A stretch of DNA of 64,000 nt from Apostichopus japonicus (taxonomy: Eukaryota; Echinodermata; Holothuroidea; Aspidochirotida; Stichopodidae), in assembly GCF_037975245.1 (NCBI RefSeq), contig NC_092569.1, positions 34,882,668 to 34,946,667 of the forward strand, given 5' to 3'. Positions 1 to 13,679 of this stretch are shown here, in pieces; the stretch's first letter is position 1, and every line of letters starts with the position of its first letter. Both the position numbers and the translations under genes were made by a program. A model generated the notes under the pieces. The model had not been told where the DNA came from. It saw only the letters and a list, made by a program, of their open reading frames with translations, and made no database searches.

Positions 1-353
1 TTAACTAGGACGTGATTGAATTATTTTTATTTGTTCCCTACTGCAATGCGATTTGTTGCTAACAACTATTACACAGAAATACTTACATATTTCTAACTTC
101 AGTTTGTAGTTTGGGCTAGATGTTTACAGTTTCCTTGGAAGAAGAACTGCACTGTACCTAAGTACAATCTGTACTTAAATTCCACAATATTAAAAATAAT
201 TGATTCAAACTTTCGTTTCGATAAAAAAGCGAGATTCTATTTGAAATAACGACTTTGTATTACATCGCTTTATATTGCTGCAATCAAAATCTGAAGCAAA
301 TTTGTACAAAACTATTTAAACTTGAAAAGAAAACATCAAGTAATCAGCCATAC

Positions 354-526
354 CGTCCATCCACCAGTATCAAGATCATTGTTACAGTAAGCCTCAAACG
401 GTTCCGGATAGCCATCTGGTTTAATAAGGTACACTCCAGATGTATTGTGGGTAGAGGAACATGCATTCGATACTTCTTTGCAATCTCTCGGATACGCATG
501 TTGTTGAAAAACCAAGTATGAAGAAC
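354..526 (-). CDS. Gene A exon 3: FReD N-terminal part
   Basis: The acceptor reads TTTCCATCCAG and the donor follows ACG as GTATGG. The 173-bp exon enters in phase 1 and leaves in phase 0. It encodes the first Cys of the fibrinogen domain (PRDCKEV), the [10 protein letters not shown] strand, PFEAYC and DTGGWT. It differs from the gene B copy at six bases, giving four amino-acid changes. Confidence 0.9.
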
Positions 527-3500
527 CTGGATGGAAAGTAAAACAAGGTTAACATTTAACTGTGACTGAAAAATAATTTCAGCTAACGAAAATATCGCCT
601 AAGATGCTTTATCTCAATTGCCTCTCTCCACCGAGGGGGTAATGGGTACATGTCAGGTAACTTGTCATTGGGCGCAGTATATAACTGCAGCCGTCTGGAG
701 GGATTGTCTCTGGGACAGGTTATTATTGAACAGGGGTAATATAACGTCTGTAAAGCTCTTTGAAACCTATCGCTGTTTAAAAGCGCTACATGAATCGAAT
801 ATTATTATTAATATTTTTACTATAAGACTTTTTAGCTAATTGTAAGAGAACTGGTTTCGTTACTAAGCGAGTTAAGGCAATGCATCAGTTTAAATATCAA
901 CTATTACTCAACTACCATATAGTCGAATATATCACGACTAAAGTTAAATGAAGTAATCGTTATTGAATTCTCAGATGTAACTGATTTGAAGCATTATATG
1001 TGATTAGTTTTCAGCCTGTAATGGAAATTCAAAGACCAAGTAACTTGATTTCTTTTGAACCAAGCTTCCGTAGTTATCAATCATATACAAGTGAGATCAA
1101 AAGACTCACGAAACAGGAAAATCCCTTTTGTTTAAAGTACCTGAGAAAATATCGTAGGATATAAAAAGATCGAAAGTATACTACTCAGAGGAAATCAACC
1201 ACAAAATAGATATTCGGAAAAAGTAACTCGATTGAAAAACGAAACGTCAAGAGCGACCATTAAAAAGCTAACATTTCCAGCCACTCAAGTTGTCCAACTG
1301 AGGTGTTAACGTTTACATTACATAAGTTATATACCTTACAGAGGTTACTTCTTATAATTAGAAAAATCATATGATATAAATAATACACCTACCTGAAGAT
1401 CTTCCCTCGGCACTGACGATTATCTGTGTAATGAAAGACATTTACTGAATACATTACAAGACATACAGAGTATTGCAGTCAACATAAAGCAGGATCAGAT
1501 TAAATCTAATGTTAATAAAACCAGTTTGAGGGAAAGAAAGAACCTTTCGCAAACTGGTCTAAAACATGTTAGTTTAAGAGTAAAGTCGATTTATACTTTG
1601 ATAAAGTCTCCGGATAACCACTTACAATGATGTTTTTCTTTTGTCTATATTCCATATCTGATTTACAGGTCAATGATCACTTACAGGGTAGAACTTTCTT
1701 CCAGGAAACATTAGATTACTGGCATTTTCCGGTTTTACAGCTACTCTGGCACATGATACGTACGTGAAGGACAAAGGCAATAGCCGGCTGCTTCCTTAAA
1801 CGGCTTTGTTGCTCAATGCAGACAGATGTTCTTTGTTCAAGTCATATTTTGACATTAGAACATTTCAAACATGGGTTGTAACACATTTGTGTTTAACAGT
1901 CCTTAATAACACGTAGGGATCATTAACACCGCCCCAGCTATTCTTGTTGGACGAAGATTACCTTGTCTTGATACTTACCGTGCACTATGAAACTCTGAGT
2001 TTTTAATGGTGTCATTTTACTTGTAAGGTAAGTTCATAGCCATAGATTTGTATATCTTGCTAACTAAACAATTGTAGCAGTGCTGCAGAAGCTCAGCTAA
2101 GCTTCTATTTGAATCATTATGTCTAGTGTTGTGCTGATATCGCCAATATCGAACCTGGCCGATATCCGATTTTTTCAATCTCAAAATCGGCCCCATACCG
2201 TTACCGGTATTTTTCAACAGCCAGTATGAATGTCAAATCGCACTTTAAGTCATATTTTAATACATAAAGAATCAGAATTATCATCGGCTATCGTAAAATA
2301 TTATATTGCACAGCACACAAACAGTAACCACTTGATAATTCCTTTGTGCCTATTCTATAACATTAGCCCTAACCTCTTTTTAACTGAATGCAAAGAATGT
2401 TAAAAGATGACGACAAGTTATGAATAAAACTGACTTCATATAGAAAAGATATTAGCGTATCCTGGCTAAGAACTTTTACTACTCTTAGTGATTAACAGAA
2501 CCAAAACCACGATATTTTCTATTTTTATTTTTTTTAACTTCCGTAAAAAACATATCCTACCATTTGCCGGTTATACTGACAACTAAGCCTAGCCAAAATT
2601 AGCAAGTGCCTCGTCCTTGAATTATTTGACAAATTGTTTCAAACAAAATTCTCAAAATACAATCTTTTCAACAGTCATTTATGTTTTAACAAAATGCATC
2701 CATGATACTCATTGCAGCTTTTTAAAAGATACACAATTTTTGGAATGATCCAGTAGGGTATGTCCACGTGTATAAATTGTATTCTCAGCTGAGGACTAGA
2801 AGCACTGTGCAAGTTAGTGTGATAAGCTACTACTGTAGTTATAAACATATAGTCACATAGACTTGTGAAATTTACTTTAAAGCGCTACAAAGACTGGTAT
2901 GTACGTAACGTTAAGTGGCTTGACTGGTCTGCTTACAGATTGTTATATCATTAGATCGGTAAATATTTTTTTTAGAAAATTTCGTCATGTATGTTTGACC
3001 AGCTAGAACAGATTAATAAATCATCGCAAGAAACAAGAAGTGGCTTTGTTGTGGGAAAACAGAGCAGAAATCGGAATTGGCTCCAACAATAAAGGACATT
3101 CTCACACGTATTACACACACAAACTGTGAAAAGGGTCAAATTGGAAATATGTAGTCCTTTTACAGAGAATAACATCGAACTAGATTGGATTTGATCGAGT
3201 CTCACTCGGGTGGAATTTTGTCCCACAATGACGGGAAATTAAAATGGAAGACATTTTGCTACTCACATCAAAACGCATGCTGTTCATGAATACTAAAAGG
3301 TTGAAAAACAAATAACATGATCATGGCATATGATTGTGGCCCACATTTCATTATAACTGAAATCTTTACAGAAGCCCCTGATTTGAGTCCTCACATGACG
3401 ACAAAAAATATTCTTCGTGTACAATTTTGGTTCACTGCCATTCAAACTTATATCTTCAATGCAAAATGGTAAAAGTACCTTATGGCACAGCAAATGTAAG

Positions 3501-6500
3501 ACAACCTTAGTAACGCTACCTCAACAAATCTACGTGGTGCAGTAAGAAGAATAGACTTTTAGCAATTTAATTGTATCTGTTATAACATGATGATCATGAT
3601 GATGATACAAATTGCAAGAGATAAAGAATGTCAACAGAAAGGACAATATAAAAAGAAGAAGTTAACAAAGAATGAAGGAATTTAATCTCTTTTCTTTCAG
3701 ACCAAGTCATTCATGACCAAAATTCCATAGTGTGATATTGTTCTGCCATAGGGGGAAAGAATTGAACCAATACTCGGCTTTAAATTTGTAAAAGTATCAA
3801 GGATCGGAAGCAGCTCAAACACATTTTTTTTCTTGTTTGTTAATGCCGAATAATTATGATATAAACATGTTAGAACAGCCAAGCATATGACAGTTCAAAG
3901 TTTATTTAATGACAATGTTGTCTTTTAAGACAAACACATATTGTATAGCAATTCTAGTAGAGAAATAGACAATTCTCTGAATAACCAGAAAACAAGGTTT
4001 AGATCATTCCTGCAATTTTAGCAGTTCTCTGATGTTTTTTTCTCTCCATCAAATTTGTGAAAATGCTTCAAACTGTGAATGCACATGGGTGATAGTTTTT
4101 ACATGTCGAAAATGTTAGGAATGAGTTTTTGGCGCGATTTAGTATCCTTCTAGAAGAATATTTTCCTTGGATACAGAAAGTGGTATCACACTTACCTAAA
4201 GTCATGAAAAAATTATAATCTACATTTTATACTTTGCCGTTGTCAACAGATTGAAGCGGTCAAGGCGATTTATTTGGGATATAGCCAAAGTTTTTGTTGT
4301 CGTCGAGAATGTTATTCAGGAAGCACAGACGGTGTTCGACGTCACTGTTTTATCTGTATGAAAATTTGTGTTTATTAACCAAACACTGAGTATGTTTGTT
4401 CCTTTGAATACAGTGCTCGTTCGAACGATAACCACAAATTATGATATAAAGGAATTTAACTCGATATCCTTCAACATATAAAGCGAATTATTACCATACA
4501 TTGAGCAGTGATAGATGTTATGATAATACTTTCTAGTTTTTGCAACGTATTAGAAAAGAGACCTTTAAATACAGCGTCATGTATTTTATGTTGTTTAATT
4601 TGTAAAAGTCTATCATCGATGTTTGTTAAGTACAGGGAGAGTTTCCTTTGTATACTGAATTATATTACATGTTACTGTAAACGATATAAGAAATGTTAAG
4701 TTTTATACTACACCAAACAGCCCTATCACGAAGGGAGGGTGTGAGTCGGGTAGGAGGGAGTGATTGAGGGCAGCGAAGAAGGAGAGTATATGAGTGGGGA
4801 TCGGTGACTACTCCCATCGCATACATGTTGTAGATGGAGTACATTTTCAATGGTCCTAGGTTAAGTAGCCTTGTTATCAAGTTTGAAGAAAACATACATG
4901 AGAATATATTCGCGTTGGTTTTACATTTAATTACTGTATTCAAATTGAGACTAATAAACGTTACAAGAACGTTTACATGATCGCCACGACTTTATGGAAC
5001 ACCTTGTGTGGAAATCAAAATAAACTACGGTATTTGTGGTTAGAGAATTAAAAGATAACTTAAAGGATCATGAATATCTGTCTTTCTCGTAGTAGTCTAT
5101 TTCCAGGTAATACGCTAACACCTAATACACTATTTCGCATAGTTTTAGTTAATATATGCATTAGATATTTAGCTTTTTGCATGGTGAACTAGCCTTAAAT
5201 ATTCCAATATTTGACAGAAAACATCACTTTGGATTGTCATAAGAATGTTGGTGAACTGGATTGTGTCAAAAGGCTTTTTTTTAATAAAAATCAAATGTAA
5301 TTTAAATTTGATGATAATTTTCTCACTCCAATTATGTTGTATTACTTGTTCTCTGTTTTTTTTTACTGTTATAGATTATGTCTAAGTAATTAAAGAAAGA
5401 CAAACAAAAAACAACAAAGCTATAAATTGAAAAGTATAATGATTTAAAAGACAATCAACTAGAATAAGAATCAGTTTATTTTTAAAAGTTATAGAAGATT
5501 TCTCTGCGTCTGTATTGAGTTATTCCGCTTGTAATATCGGCCTTTAGTGTTATTCGTATGATCGGGTGAAATTTTAGATTTGCCTGTCGCACTTTGTCCA
5601 GAATGCAGCCTAAATTTGGAGATGTAATGTCAAAAAAACTGAATAAATGGAAGAAAAAAATACACTTCCTTCCTGCATTTGTCTTTATTTAATAAGGCAT
5701 TTATGCAGCTTTTGATTTTTCTTATTTTTAGTCTGGATTGATTACACAAAGACTAATGAAACATCTTACTACGATTTTATTTTGAGTATGATTTTATAAC
5801 GTCTATTCCATTTGGGAAGAAACTTTCAATCCTTTTAATCTTCTAGTTTATTCAAATTACAGATTTTGTAATAACAATATTAATTTTAAATAATACTCTT
5901 ACTATAATATTGTTTGAAATTATTATCACTAAATCGCTAATGATTGCTAGACGTCAACGTCGTTGCACATTCTTAATTACATTTTACATTTTTCGTTGCA
6001 CGTTAGTTAGAAATACACAGTGAAACAAGTCGCACACATTCGACAAACAATGCAATAATTTATAAGTGTTTCATTTTAACTCACAAGAATAAAAAAGAAG
6101 TAAAAACAGCTCATTGTTCATAGAAGTACGTTAAACGAAAAGCTATTTTATCGTTTCTTAAATATATGTATTGAATGCCATATGAGCATATTTGGGGATG
6201 TGCACATTTTCTGTTACTGTTTTAGTTAGCTAACGATATCTAAATATATCTCAATTAAGTTTCCCATTCGGAATCAAAATCTTCTTTTTTCCTTTTAATT
6301 TCCCTCTTATGTTGGCAATGTGATATGACATTAGTTATGCGTCAGTATCAAGGAGTTACCTTTGGTCAAGTTATATTACTTCTCGACATAATCATTAACG
6401 AAATCAGCCTCATTTAGCTGTCATTTAAAAAAAAATCGACAGAGTTCTTCTTTACAAACTTTATCATTTCAAATAAAATAAAGGAACCTGTCTTACATTT

Positions 6501-8383
6501 GTTCTGCTCTAATATCCTTCATATTTAAAATAACGGAATATTGGGAATATATTTCTTTGGAATCTCTTACAATATATAGCGCAACTGTAGAAAATGAGAA
6601 ACACAAAAAGAGAGAAAAATTAGAAGCTAGCCACTTAAACCGCCGGAGACATTTTCATGATCGCGTATCATACCATGCTTTAATGTAAGCAATTTAAAAC
6701 CAGAACGTACTGCATGAAAAATAACAAATGTTATGTTTGTGGAAGTATTTTATCTTTGATAATTCGTTCTGCGATAAATCCGTGTAACCTAAGTTTTCTA
6801 TTTTCAGCATTACTTTAAGTTTCCATAAATTAGTTTTAAATTAGATTGACGTGTACACCAGTTGGATTTATTGTTATTCAACTTTGTTTCCTTGAATAAT
6901 ATGATATTTTCAAAATACATTTCAAAGTACCTTTATTTTTGTTGAAGATTGTTTTTTCAAACTTTGACACACATATAACGATATCTATTAAAGAGATCTC
7001 TATGAGCATGTAAAGGAAGTAAATATTTAGGTGCTGTTTAGAAATTTATATCTGAAACTTTCGTGTTTGGATGATAGTTCAAACAATATAATCAAACGTA
7101 CAACTGAGCATTTCTTCTAATTTGATTAAACCTGAACAACAGTTTCAAGTTATAGATTTCTAATTTAAAGGATGTACCTTGTCATTATAGTTTTGTTCAC
7201 TGTAGTTACCCAATTAAGCATCTTTGTGATTGGATTATCACATAGAAATTGTTTTGTTTTAGATTAGTTAACGCACATGTTGCTTTAATGTATTCATCAG
7301 GATAACTTGGAAAAAGACGAGCAATAAAATGTCTGTTCGGAAATCATATCAAAATAACAGAGCTGACAAAGGAAGTTGCCTTTACGCAGATGAAAACCAA
7401 GTCATTCGTATGTAGTTTATATCGAAAAATAAAAGCAAGGCATTATAACAAATATAAAAAAAAAACATTGAAAATATTTAACTATACAAAGCTTACCGAA
7501 TAACGCTCTGTTTCAAAAGGGAATCTCATGATTGGATTTTTAACAAGAAGAACTGTTTTTTTTTAAAGTTATTGTATAGTGTTTTAGTTATCGCTGAAAT
7601 AAATGAATTTCTTGTTTTTAGTTATCGTACTCGTAGCCAATATTAGGAGTATACATTTATGAGCTAGAATGATTTACATTTGAATTTAAGCTCACTAATT
7701 TTTAATATGAATTGAGTGTTGTAACGTGTTGGTATGGATCTGTGAAAGGTAGGGTTGGCTATTGGAGGGAAACCTTGTGAACAGATGTGCTGTAAAGGAT
7801 ATGTTGAGAACGATATACTCATAAGTTTGAAAAAAGGATTAATTTTTCCTGGCCATATCACGAAACTTGATTGACTTTGAAAAATTGGTGTGTAACGAAA
7901 ACACGTTTGAGATGTATGAATGAGCTTTTCTTCTAAGTATTTTACATGTGAGCAAATTTTAAAGAATACTGTATATAAGCAAAGAAGAACCGATTAGAGC
8001 TAATCTTTTCTTTTTATTCCAATATATGTGGTTAAATTAAAAGACGTTTCGTTATTTTGATCGAAACACTGCTGTCTTTTCGCGAAGTTAAAAATTCGGA
8101 GTATTTCTAATTGAAGGCCTTCAAACTGTAATTTATCAGGATTTTTTATCGATATTTTCCTATTATTTCGAAGACGCTAACTCTTCACTTTTCACATAAT
8201 TTAATATTAACAGAGTTAGCTCAACAACACATTGATGCAACTTATGTTATTTTTTCGAAACAGAAAATATTTCAATGGAGTAAAATATAAAATATATTAA
8301 ACAATAGAAAGACTTACCATTTCTGTTCCAAACGAGTTCCAAACCGTCAAAACAGTCAAACAAACTTTGAAACAATTCTCCAT
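354..8383 (-). CDS. FREP gene A, 5' part (signal peptide, microexon, FReD-N); continues off left edge
   Basis: This is a secreted fibrinogen-related protein, probably a lectin-like recognition molecule. Three exons are visible: 8318-8383 (66 bp, phase 0 out), 1393-1423 (31 bp, phase 1 out) and 354-526 (173 bp, phase 0 out). They join in frame into a 90-codon N-terminus. A hydrophobic leader rich in V, L and F is followed by the start of a fibrinogen C-terminal domain, with [23 protein letters not shown] and GGWT. All three exons have counterparts at the same relative places in gene B. The next exons (FReD-mid and probably TIL, EGF and FReD) should lie left of base 1. Function in recognition is inferred from the family. 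I cannot tell whether the full gene is intact. Confidence 0.85.
527..1392 (-). other. Gene A intron 2
   Basis: AT-rich intron matching 24960-25802 of copy 2. I see no coding exon, RNA gene or intact element in it. Confidence 0.8.
1393..1423 (-). CDS. Gene A exon 2: 31-bp microexon
   Basis: A short exon lies between acceptor TTACACAG and donor GTAGGTG. Read in phase 0 it gives [10 protein letters not shown] plus one base. Its 31 bp convert phase 0 from exon 1 into the phase 1 needed by the FReD-N exon, and exon 1 cannot splice in frame to FReD-N without it. All 31 bases are identical in copy 2 (25803-25833), although the surrounding introns differ. It probably encodes the end of the leader and its cleavage region. 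Confidence 0.8.
1424..8317 (-). other. Gene A intron 1 (6.9 kb)
   Basis: A long AT-rich intron with a counterpart in copy 2. Short open frames occur but none shows a domain or conserved cysteines. A hAT-like left terminal repeat remnant sits near 2124. A strip around 6600-6680 is nearly identical in both copies (about 31455-31545) without a recognisable coding reason. Confidence 0.7.
8318..8383 (-). CDS. Gene A exon 1: signal peptide
   Basis: The ATG at 8381-8383 opens 22 codons with a hydrophobic core (VCLTVLTVW), then ends at donor GTAAGT in phase 0. The exon is repeated in copy 2 with two substitutions, both changing amino acids (N3K, V14I). This start is chosen because the leader is typical and a TATA-like element lies 74 bp upstream in both copies. 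Confidence 0.85.
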
Positions 8384-8456
8384 GATTTCGAGTTTGTATA
8401 AATGACATGCAAAAATATATTCGATGAAGTGCAAGATGGCAAATGACACAAGGTCT

Positions 8457-8465
8457 CTATTTAGG
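8457..8465 (-). promoter_or_regulatory. TATA-like element of gene A
   Basis: CCTAAATAG on the minus strand, 74 bp upstream of the ATG, is kept with the same spacing in copy 2 (33331-33339). It is a plausible weak TATA box; no transcription start is known. Confidence 0.4.
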
Positions 8466-8469
8466 GGTT

Positions 8470-10590
8470 ACCAACACCCTATTGAAATGACCGTAGTAGT
8501 ATGGATGTCCATTAATGCCATCATTTTATTTGAAATATGATTTGGTGAAGAGCTTATACAAATGTGCTGCACATCTATAGTATTATTGGCTTGTGTGTAA
8601 AGAAGACTATTCGACATGCGCAATCCAATTTAATATTATTTACAGCTATATATATCTTGAACTTTCAGTCAATAGTCCAGTAAGCTTAATTTGCATAATG
8701 TTGGATTGTCCTTGTTCCGATAAATACAGCATACCACCTACTGTATGCTTATTGACTATCGTGCCTCTAGTTCCAACGACAGCAACGGTTTTTCAATTCA
8801 ATCAATGTAAATGTATTTGGTTTTAAACGAATAATAATTACAATGATCACTTTTAATCTACATTACATTTAGTGTGGTTTATGTTAAAGTTATTTAGTTG
8901 TGTGCCAAACGACGTCAATGCTAGTAGGAATGTTGATTTACTTGTTCTGGTTAAGCTGCTTTTACCGATATTTTAAGAAACATGTATGAGTAATTATTTT
9001 AGCTAAGTTACTTCGCTTTTGGTTGGAAGGCAAAATTACAGCAGTATCGAAAGGACAGGAAGTGATACTACTAATAAGCACTATATAACATGCATGAACT
9101 AGTACAATACATCTTATATACCGTGAAATTAACGGTATGATATATCCTATACTATCAATATGTATGTGTTAATATATAATTAACACAGTTTGGAACATTC
9201 GAAGTTGGTCAGTGGTACGCTATATGAACAATACTTCCTTGTTTTATGATGCCTACGTCACATCCTGTTTGCGGAATCGAGTATCCTCACATCTGATCGA
9301 ATAAACATTTCAGCTGTTACACTAGGCTTTGACTAATTTGTTTATTGGCTGTAAGAATTACATCAATAATGACTGTAAATTATAAGAAAAAATATTTTTC
9401 ATTTATATAAGATATTTAATCAAGGAGCATGTCTTGACCTATGGAAAGGTAGGTTGGATATTAGATTTTTTCTTTGATACAAATTTTTAAATGAAATGTA
9501 TATCTGTTAACCAGCAGAGGCGTAGCTAGAGCTTATTTAGAGGCGTAGAGCTACTTTATAAGCGTAGCTATAAGTTGGTCTTTTAACAGTGGCCCCATTT
9601 CTCAGGGAGCTCTAGGGTTGGCTACCAACTGAGACAACTGTCAGTCATGATTTTGCATGAATAATTATATGAGTACCAGCACGCCCACGCCATTCTATTA
9701 TTTAGCTGACAGTGGAGTAGCTAGAAGTAGAGAAAACGCTGTCCCTCCCACACACAAAACATTTTCAGGGACGAAAACTGGGACGGCAAGGAAAATTAAC
9801 CAAGAAAAATAAATAGCTATCATATATGATATTGGTCCGGTTACTTTATGATACAGCACAACGTTTAGACTGCCTCTCAGAAGGCTTCTCTCTTAAGCTA
9901 TATGCCCACTAAGCACAGAAATAGATTTCTATTAACAAATTCACTTCGAGTCAGTTATTGACATTTTTAGACAAAATTCCGTGAGTCGAACGGCACTGGA
10001 TTGTCGCCTTTAATGAAAGGTCACTGAGAGAGGAGATAAATCCGTATACCTACCCTCATATCCTATTATGTATTTTAAATGTTTATGTTTTCAATATAAA
10101 CAAGGCCGTAGACACAGGGACCATGGGAACACGATCCTGACCACCCCCCCCCCCCTCCAACCCCGAAAGTTTCTAGCAAATGGTTAACAAATGTTATATC
10201 ACCCGAACGCAAATGTTTTTAATATATAATGAAAATGATAGCATCATGCTTCACAACACCCTTACCGAGACAAAATTCTCTCAAAGGTGAGGGCACGCTC
10301 CTCCCCTTAAGCCCCACCCCTGTCCTAAGATCCCTCCCTAGTACGGACGTCCACCTAAAATTTGAATTGAATTTCGTAACAGGGTGTACAGACTGTAAAT
10401 GTTCATGCAATTACATATTAGTGCAGGCGTTAAGTCAACCTTAGTAGTTATGCAGTAGTTCACGCACATTCTGTGAACCGTCTGAAATAGTACAGTATTA
10501 ATTAATCGAAACTTGTTTGTCCAATGCCAACCATGCCAGGCATATAAAATGAACAAAATAAAATTGATACACTTCTCAACTATAGCGATG
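8470..10590. other. Upstream flank of gene A with old transposon pieces
   Basis: The flank is shared with copy 2. It contains short iterations of GGCGTAG(C/A) near 9530-9565 and a poly-C run near 10142-10155. These resemble worn transposon ends common in marine invertebrates; the copy 2 counterpart at 34459 reads CAGTGGCGTAGCCAG. No gene is supported. Confidence 0.5.
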
Positions 10591-13500
10591 TATTCCACGT
10601 CAGTACTAAATTTTTTAGCTAACCCTTTTCATTATTTCAGGGAAAAAAAATACATTTTTATGTAAACCAGTTGCACTTTTCGGATACGGTGGAGGTAGAA
10701 ATGAAACTGTTAATACAAGTCGACAGTTGGAAATAAAATGTCGTACGTTAAGTTTTTAGCATAATCAGTAGAAATTTGTGAGATAATATAGCCGAAATTA
10801 AAAAATAAGTCTTGATACAATACTTCAAAGCTTCGCAGTATTCCGCGTACTGCCGGGGTGACTATTGTTGCACGAAAAAAAGAACCGGATATCCCATGGA
10901 CGTTGCGCGAAAGAGAAACTAAATATTGGATGTTGTGCCTGGTTTGCTCACTCTTCAGTATATTAATTCTCGTATTCCTTGGCTTTGAATGCCATAACAA
11001 ATTGTGACAAATAAAGATGGAAACACATTTTGCAATTTCTGTGGGTGAAATTGGATCCCGTATTAAATCAATCATTGCATGTGAAAACAAAAAGAAACAA
11101 AATATTTCATAATCACAGAGTCGACACAAATTGCGCCAGTCTGGTCGTTCTCGAATTGAATCTACATTCCCCTGGAAAAAGGAAGGATTTACGCCCCTGT
11201 ACTTACATTAGAAACAACCATATCACACGGTGCATATTCGTTTTGCTGGATTAGGAATGGAAGTTGCGCAGAAGAGCTCAGTCAAAAGGTTGGTTTAGAG
11301 ACCCAATGATTAGAAGCCTCGTTGTAGGTTATTCAATATGCAAGGTGCCAGTGAACTTTCGGCTAATCAAATGATTTCTTCTCTGGAATTTGTTTGGCCA
11401 TGATAAAAATCTGTTCAGGTGATGCAGAATTTATTCAGCAGGTGGTTCAAGTCCACCATCAGATAACATTAAGCCACTCACTTTCCAAGAAGAATATCAA
11501 ACTTTTGAGCACTTAATGTGACTTGATATAGAAAAAAAGGCTAATCCTATGATAGAAATTTTGTATGACAATTGGCAAAGCGATCAATGTGTAAATTAGT
11601 AAAGGCATCATAATTGACGCACCTTCGTAATTGACGCATCTATTTAAATTTTGCTAAACGATTCAGCAGGCAACAAAGCAGAGTTACATATTTCATGAGT
11701 TTGAATCCACTTCAGGTATATGCTGATCAAATTGTGTTTTTTTTTTTTAAATCTTTTGACATCCTCTCCCAAGTTTTGCACTTATTTTTGGCATTTAGAA
11801 ATCTTACTTCCTACAAGTAACCAAAATTAACTAAACATGAAACCACTACTCCCAGGGACCTGGTCTGTCTGAGTTGAGAGGCTCAATATCGGGGTATAAA
11901 ATACTTGACACGGCAGACATTTTGTGGTCAAATTCTGCTCACTATACTCTTGAAGGGGCAATGCCAGTACAAAAAGATATCTTAATGTACAGTTAGCTTG
12001 TTACAACAATGTGACAGTATATGTGTACAATTGGTAAACATTTCATAATTTTTCAACAACACATACATTAACACTTAAATGAGACAGTGCCCCCCCCCCC
12101 TTGTAAATAAAGAATAGGAGCTGGTGTTGTTAAAGCTCATTACCAGCTTTGTATGGTTAAAACACAAACAAACCCACTGGTGGGACTATGAGGGTTGGAA
12201 GAGGGGCAGATTATGTCTCCTTCCACATTTTCCCAGAACTTGAGCAAATTTTCAAATACACAACTAGAAGCCCAAATTTCTCAAGAGGGGTGGGGGCACC
12301 CCCTTGTTCCCTCTCTCTCAGGTTTGCCTCAAAACTAGTACTTGGTGTGACCTGTTTTTTTTTCTTAAACTAAGTTATTCGTTTGTGTTTTTTTTTCTAG
12401 GAATACATGTGCTGGCTCCAAAAGAGTCTATCTCTTTTTAGCACTGTGGGTGAAATAGACAGTTTAATAGCTATTTTTGGTTAAGTAGGAATATTCTTGG
12501 TGATAGATGTTAATTTAAAATGTGCCTATGGACACCGAAACCCATTTATATTGTTAAGTAATGTGTCTGGTAATTTATTTATTAAGCATTAATTGACAGC
12601 TGGTAGGTCACTGGACCCCAGATTCTATGGAGTGAAGGGCATAGGGTTGGAGGGGGAAGTTGAGACAAAGGCTAAATTATGAATATTCAATGAACCAACC
12701 TTTGTGTTTGATTGGGATAAGGTGGTCATGTGTGAGTTGCCTTGAACAATTATTATAGAATGTATTCTTATTATTATGGGATGTATTCTTATTATTATTA
12801 TTATTATGGGATGTATTTTAGGAATTATGTGATGGAATAAATAGGGTATGATGGTAGGGGGACAAAGTTAAGAATAGTTACTGAAGCTGAGTTTCTTATA
12901 GGTAGAGTAGAAGAGAGGAAGGATTAAGTTTGAGATGGTTGGGCTCGAGATCATAATTATTTTCTAAGACTAACTTCACCAGTATTAGAATAGAGGACTA
13001 GTATAAAATTAATTTAAAGTTAAGTGGACACTTGAAGCGTTTTTATAGATGTTTTGTGAATACATGGAGCTTGTTCTTTAAATGGATATTTTATTTAAGT
13101 AAACACCTGGAACTGTTTTACATGGAGATTTTATATTCTATAAAAGTTTATCACCCGAAGTTGTAGCCATGGAGGCAGACCTACATTTCATCCTGTTCTA
13201 ATATCTGGCAACCATACTATTTGTTGTGCTAATTTTCTGTTGTGACCGAACTATAAATCCCCTTTTTAATTCTACGTCCTTGTTTGGCACCGGACATGAA
13301 GCCCAGCGACGACCCAACCCCAGTGATGAACAGCCCCTTCTGGAGACCGAGACGCCCCAAGGGGTTATTTTTCCCCGAGTAGCGAGCTACCCAGAGAGCC
13401 ACCCTACTCCAGAGACGTCACCAACTAAGGGAACCGCCCTCGAGGTTTCCTAATGAGACAACTTCATTTTCAATTACGTTAGGTCTACTCGCGCCGCGAT

Positions 13501-13679
13501 TTTGTTTTTATTTCGTTGGGACCGATAATTATTTTATTTTCCAATAAGTTCAGTGGAGTCGTTATAAAATGTAAGAGCTCCAAAATATGTAAGTTTACAT
13601 CCCTGGATATAATTTTACATTTTACTTTAAGTTACAAGTAACCCCTTTGAGTTTAAATGCAACGTCCATGTGCATAGTA

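Larger units (their letters stand above)
1..10590. repeat. Segmental duplication, copy 1
   Basis: This stretch matches 24428-35290 in the same orientation almost throughout, with scattered substitutions and small indels. The match covers exons, introns and about 2 kb upstream of exon 1. It starts at the window edge, so the true left limit is not visible. The right limit is fuzzy: similarity is strong to about 9400 and patchy from there to about 10590. Copy 2 has extra sequence (about 26665-26860 and 27500-28095) that copy 1 lacks. Confidence 0.93.

Noticed and set aside
7664-7861. 65-residue frame kept in both duplicates (also 32537-32734)
   Set aside because: Conservation is no higher than in the adjoining intron, and there is no splice-site pair or domain.
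10710-11129. 139-residue minus-strand frame
   Set aside because: No domain, unusual composition and no support from splice sites or from the duplicate copy.
13226-13453. 75-residue GC-richer frame rich in Pro, Glu and Thr
   Set aside because: No domain, no splice context and no homologue recognised; possibly the tail of an old retroelement, but unsupported.
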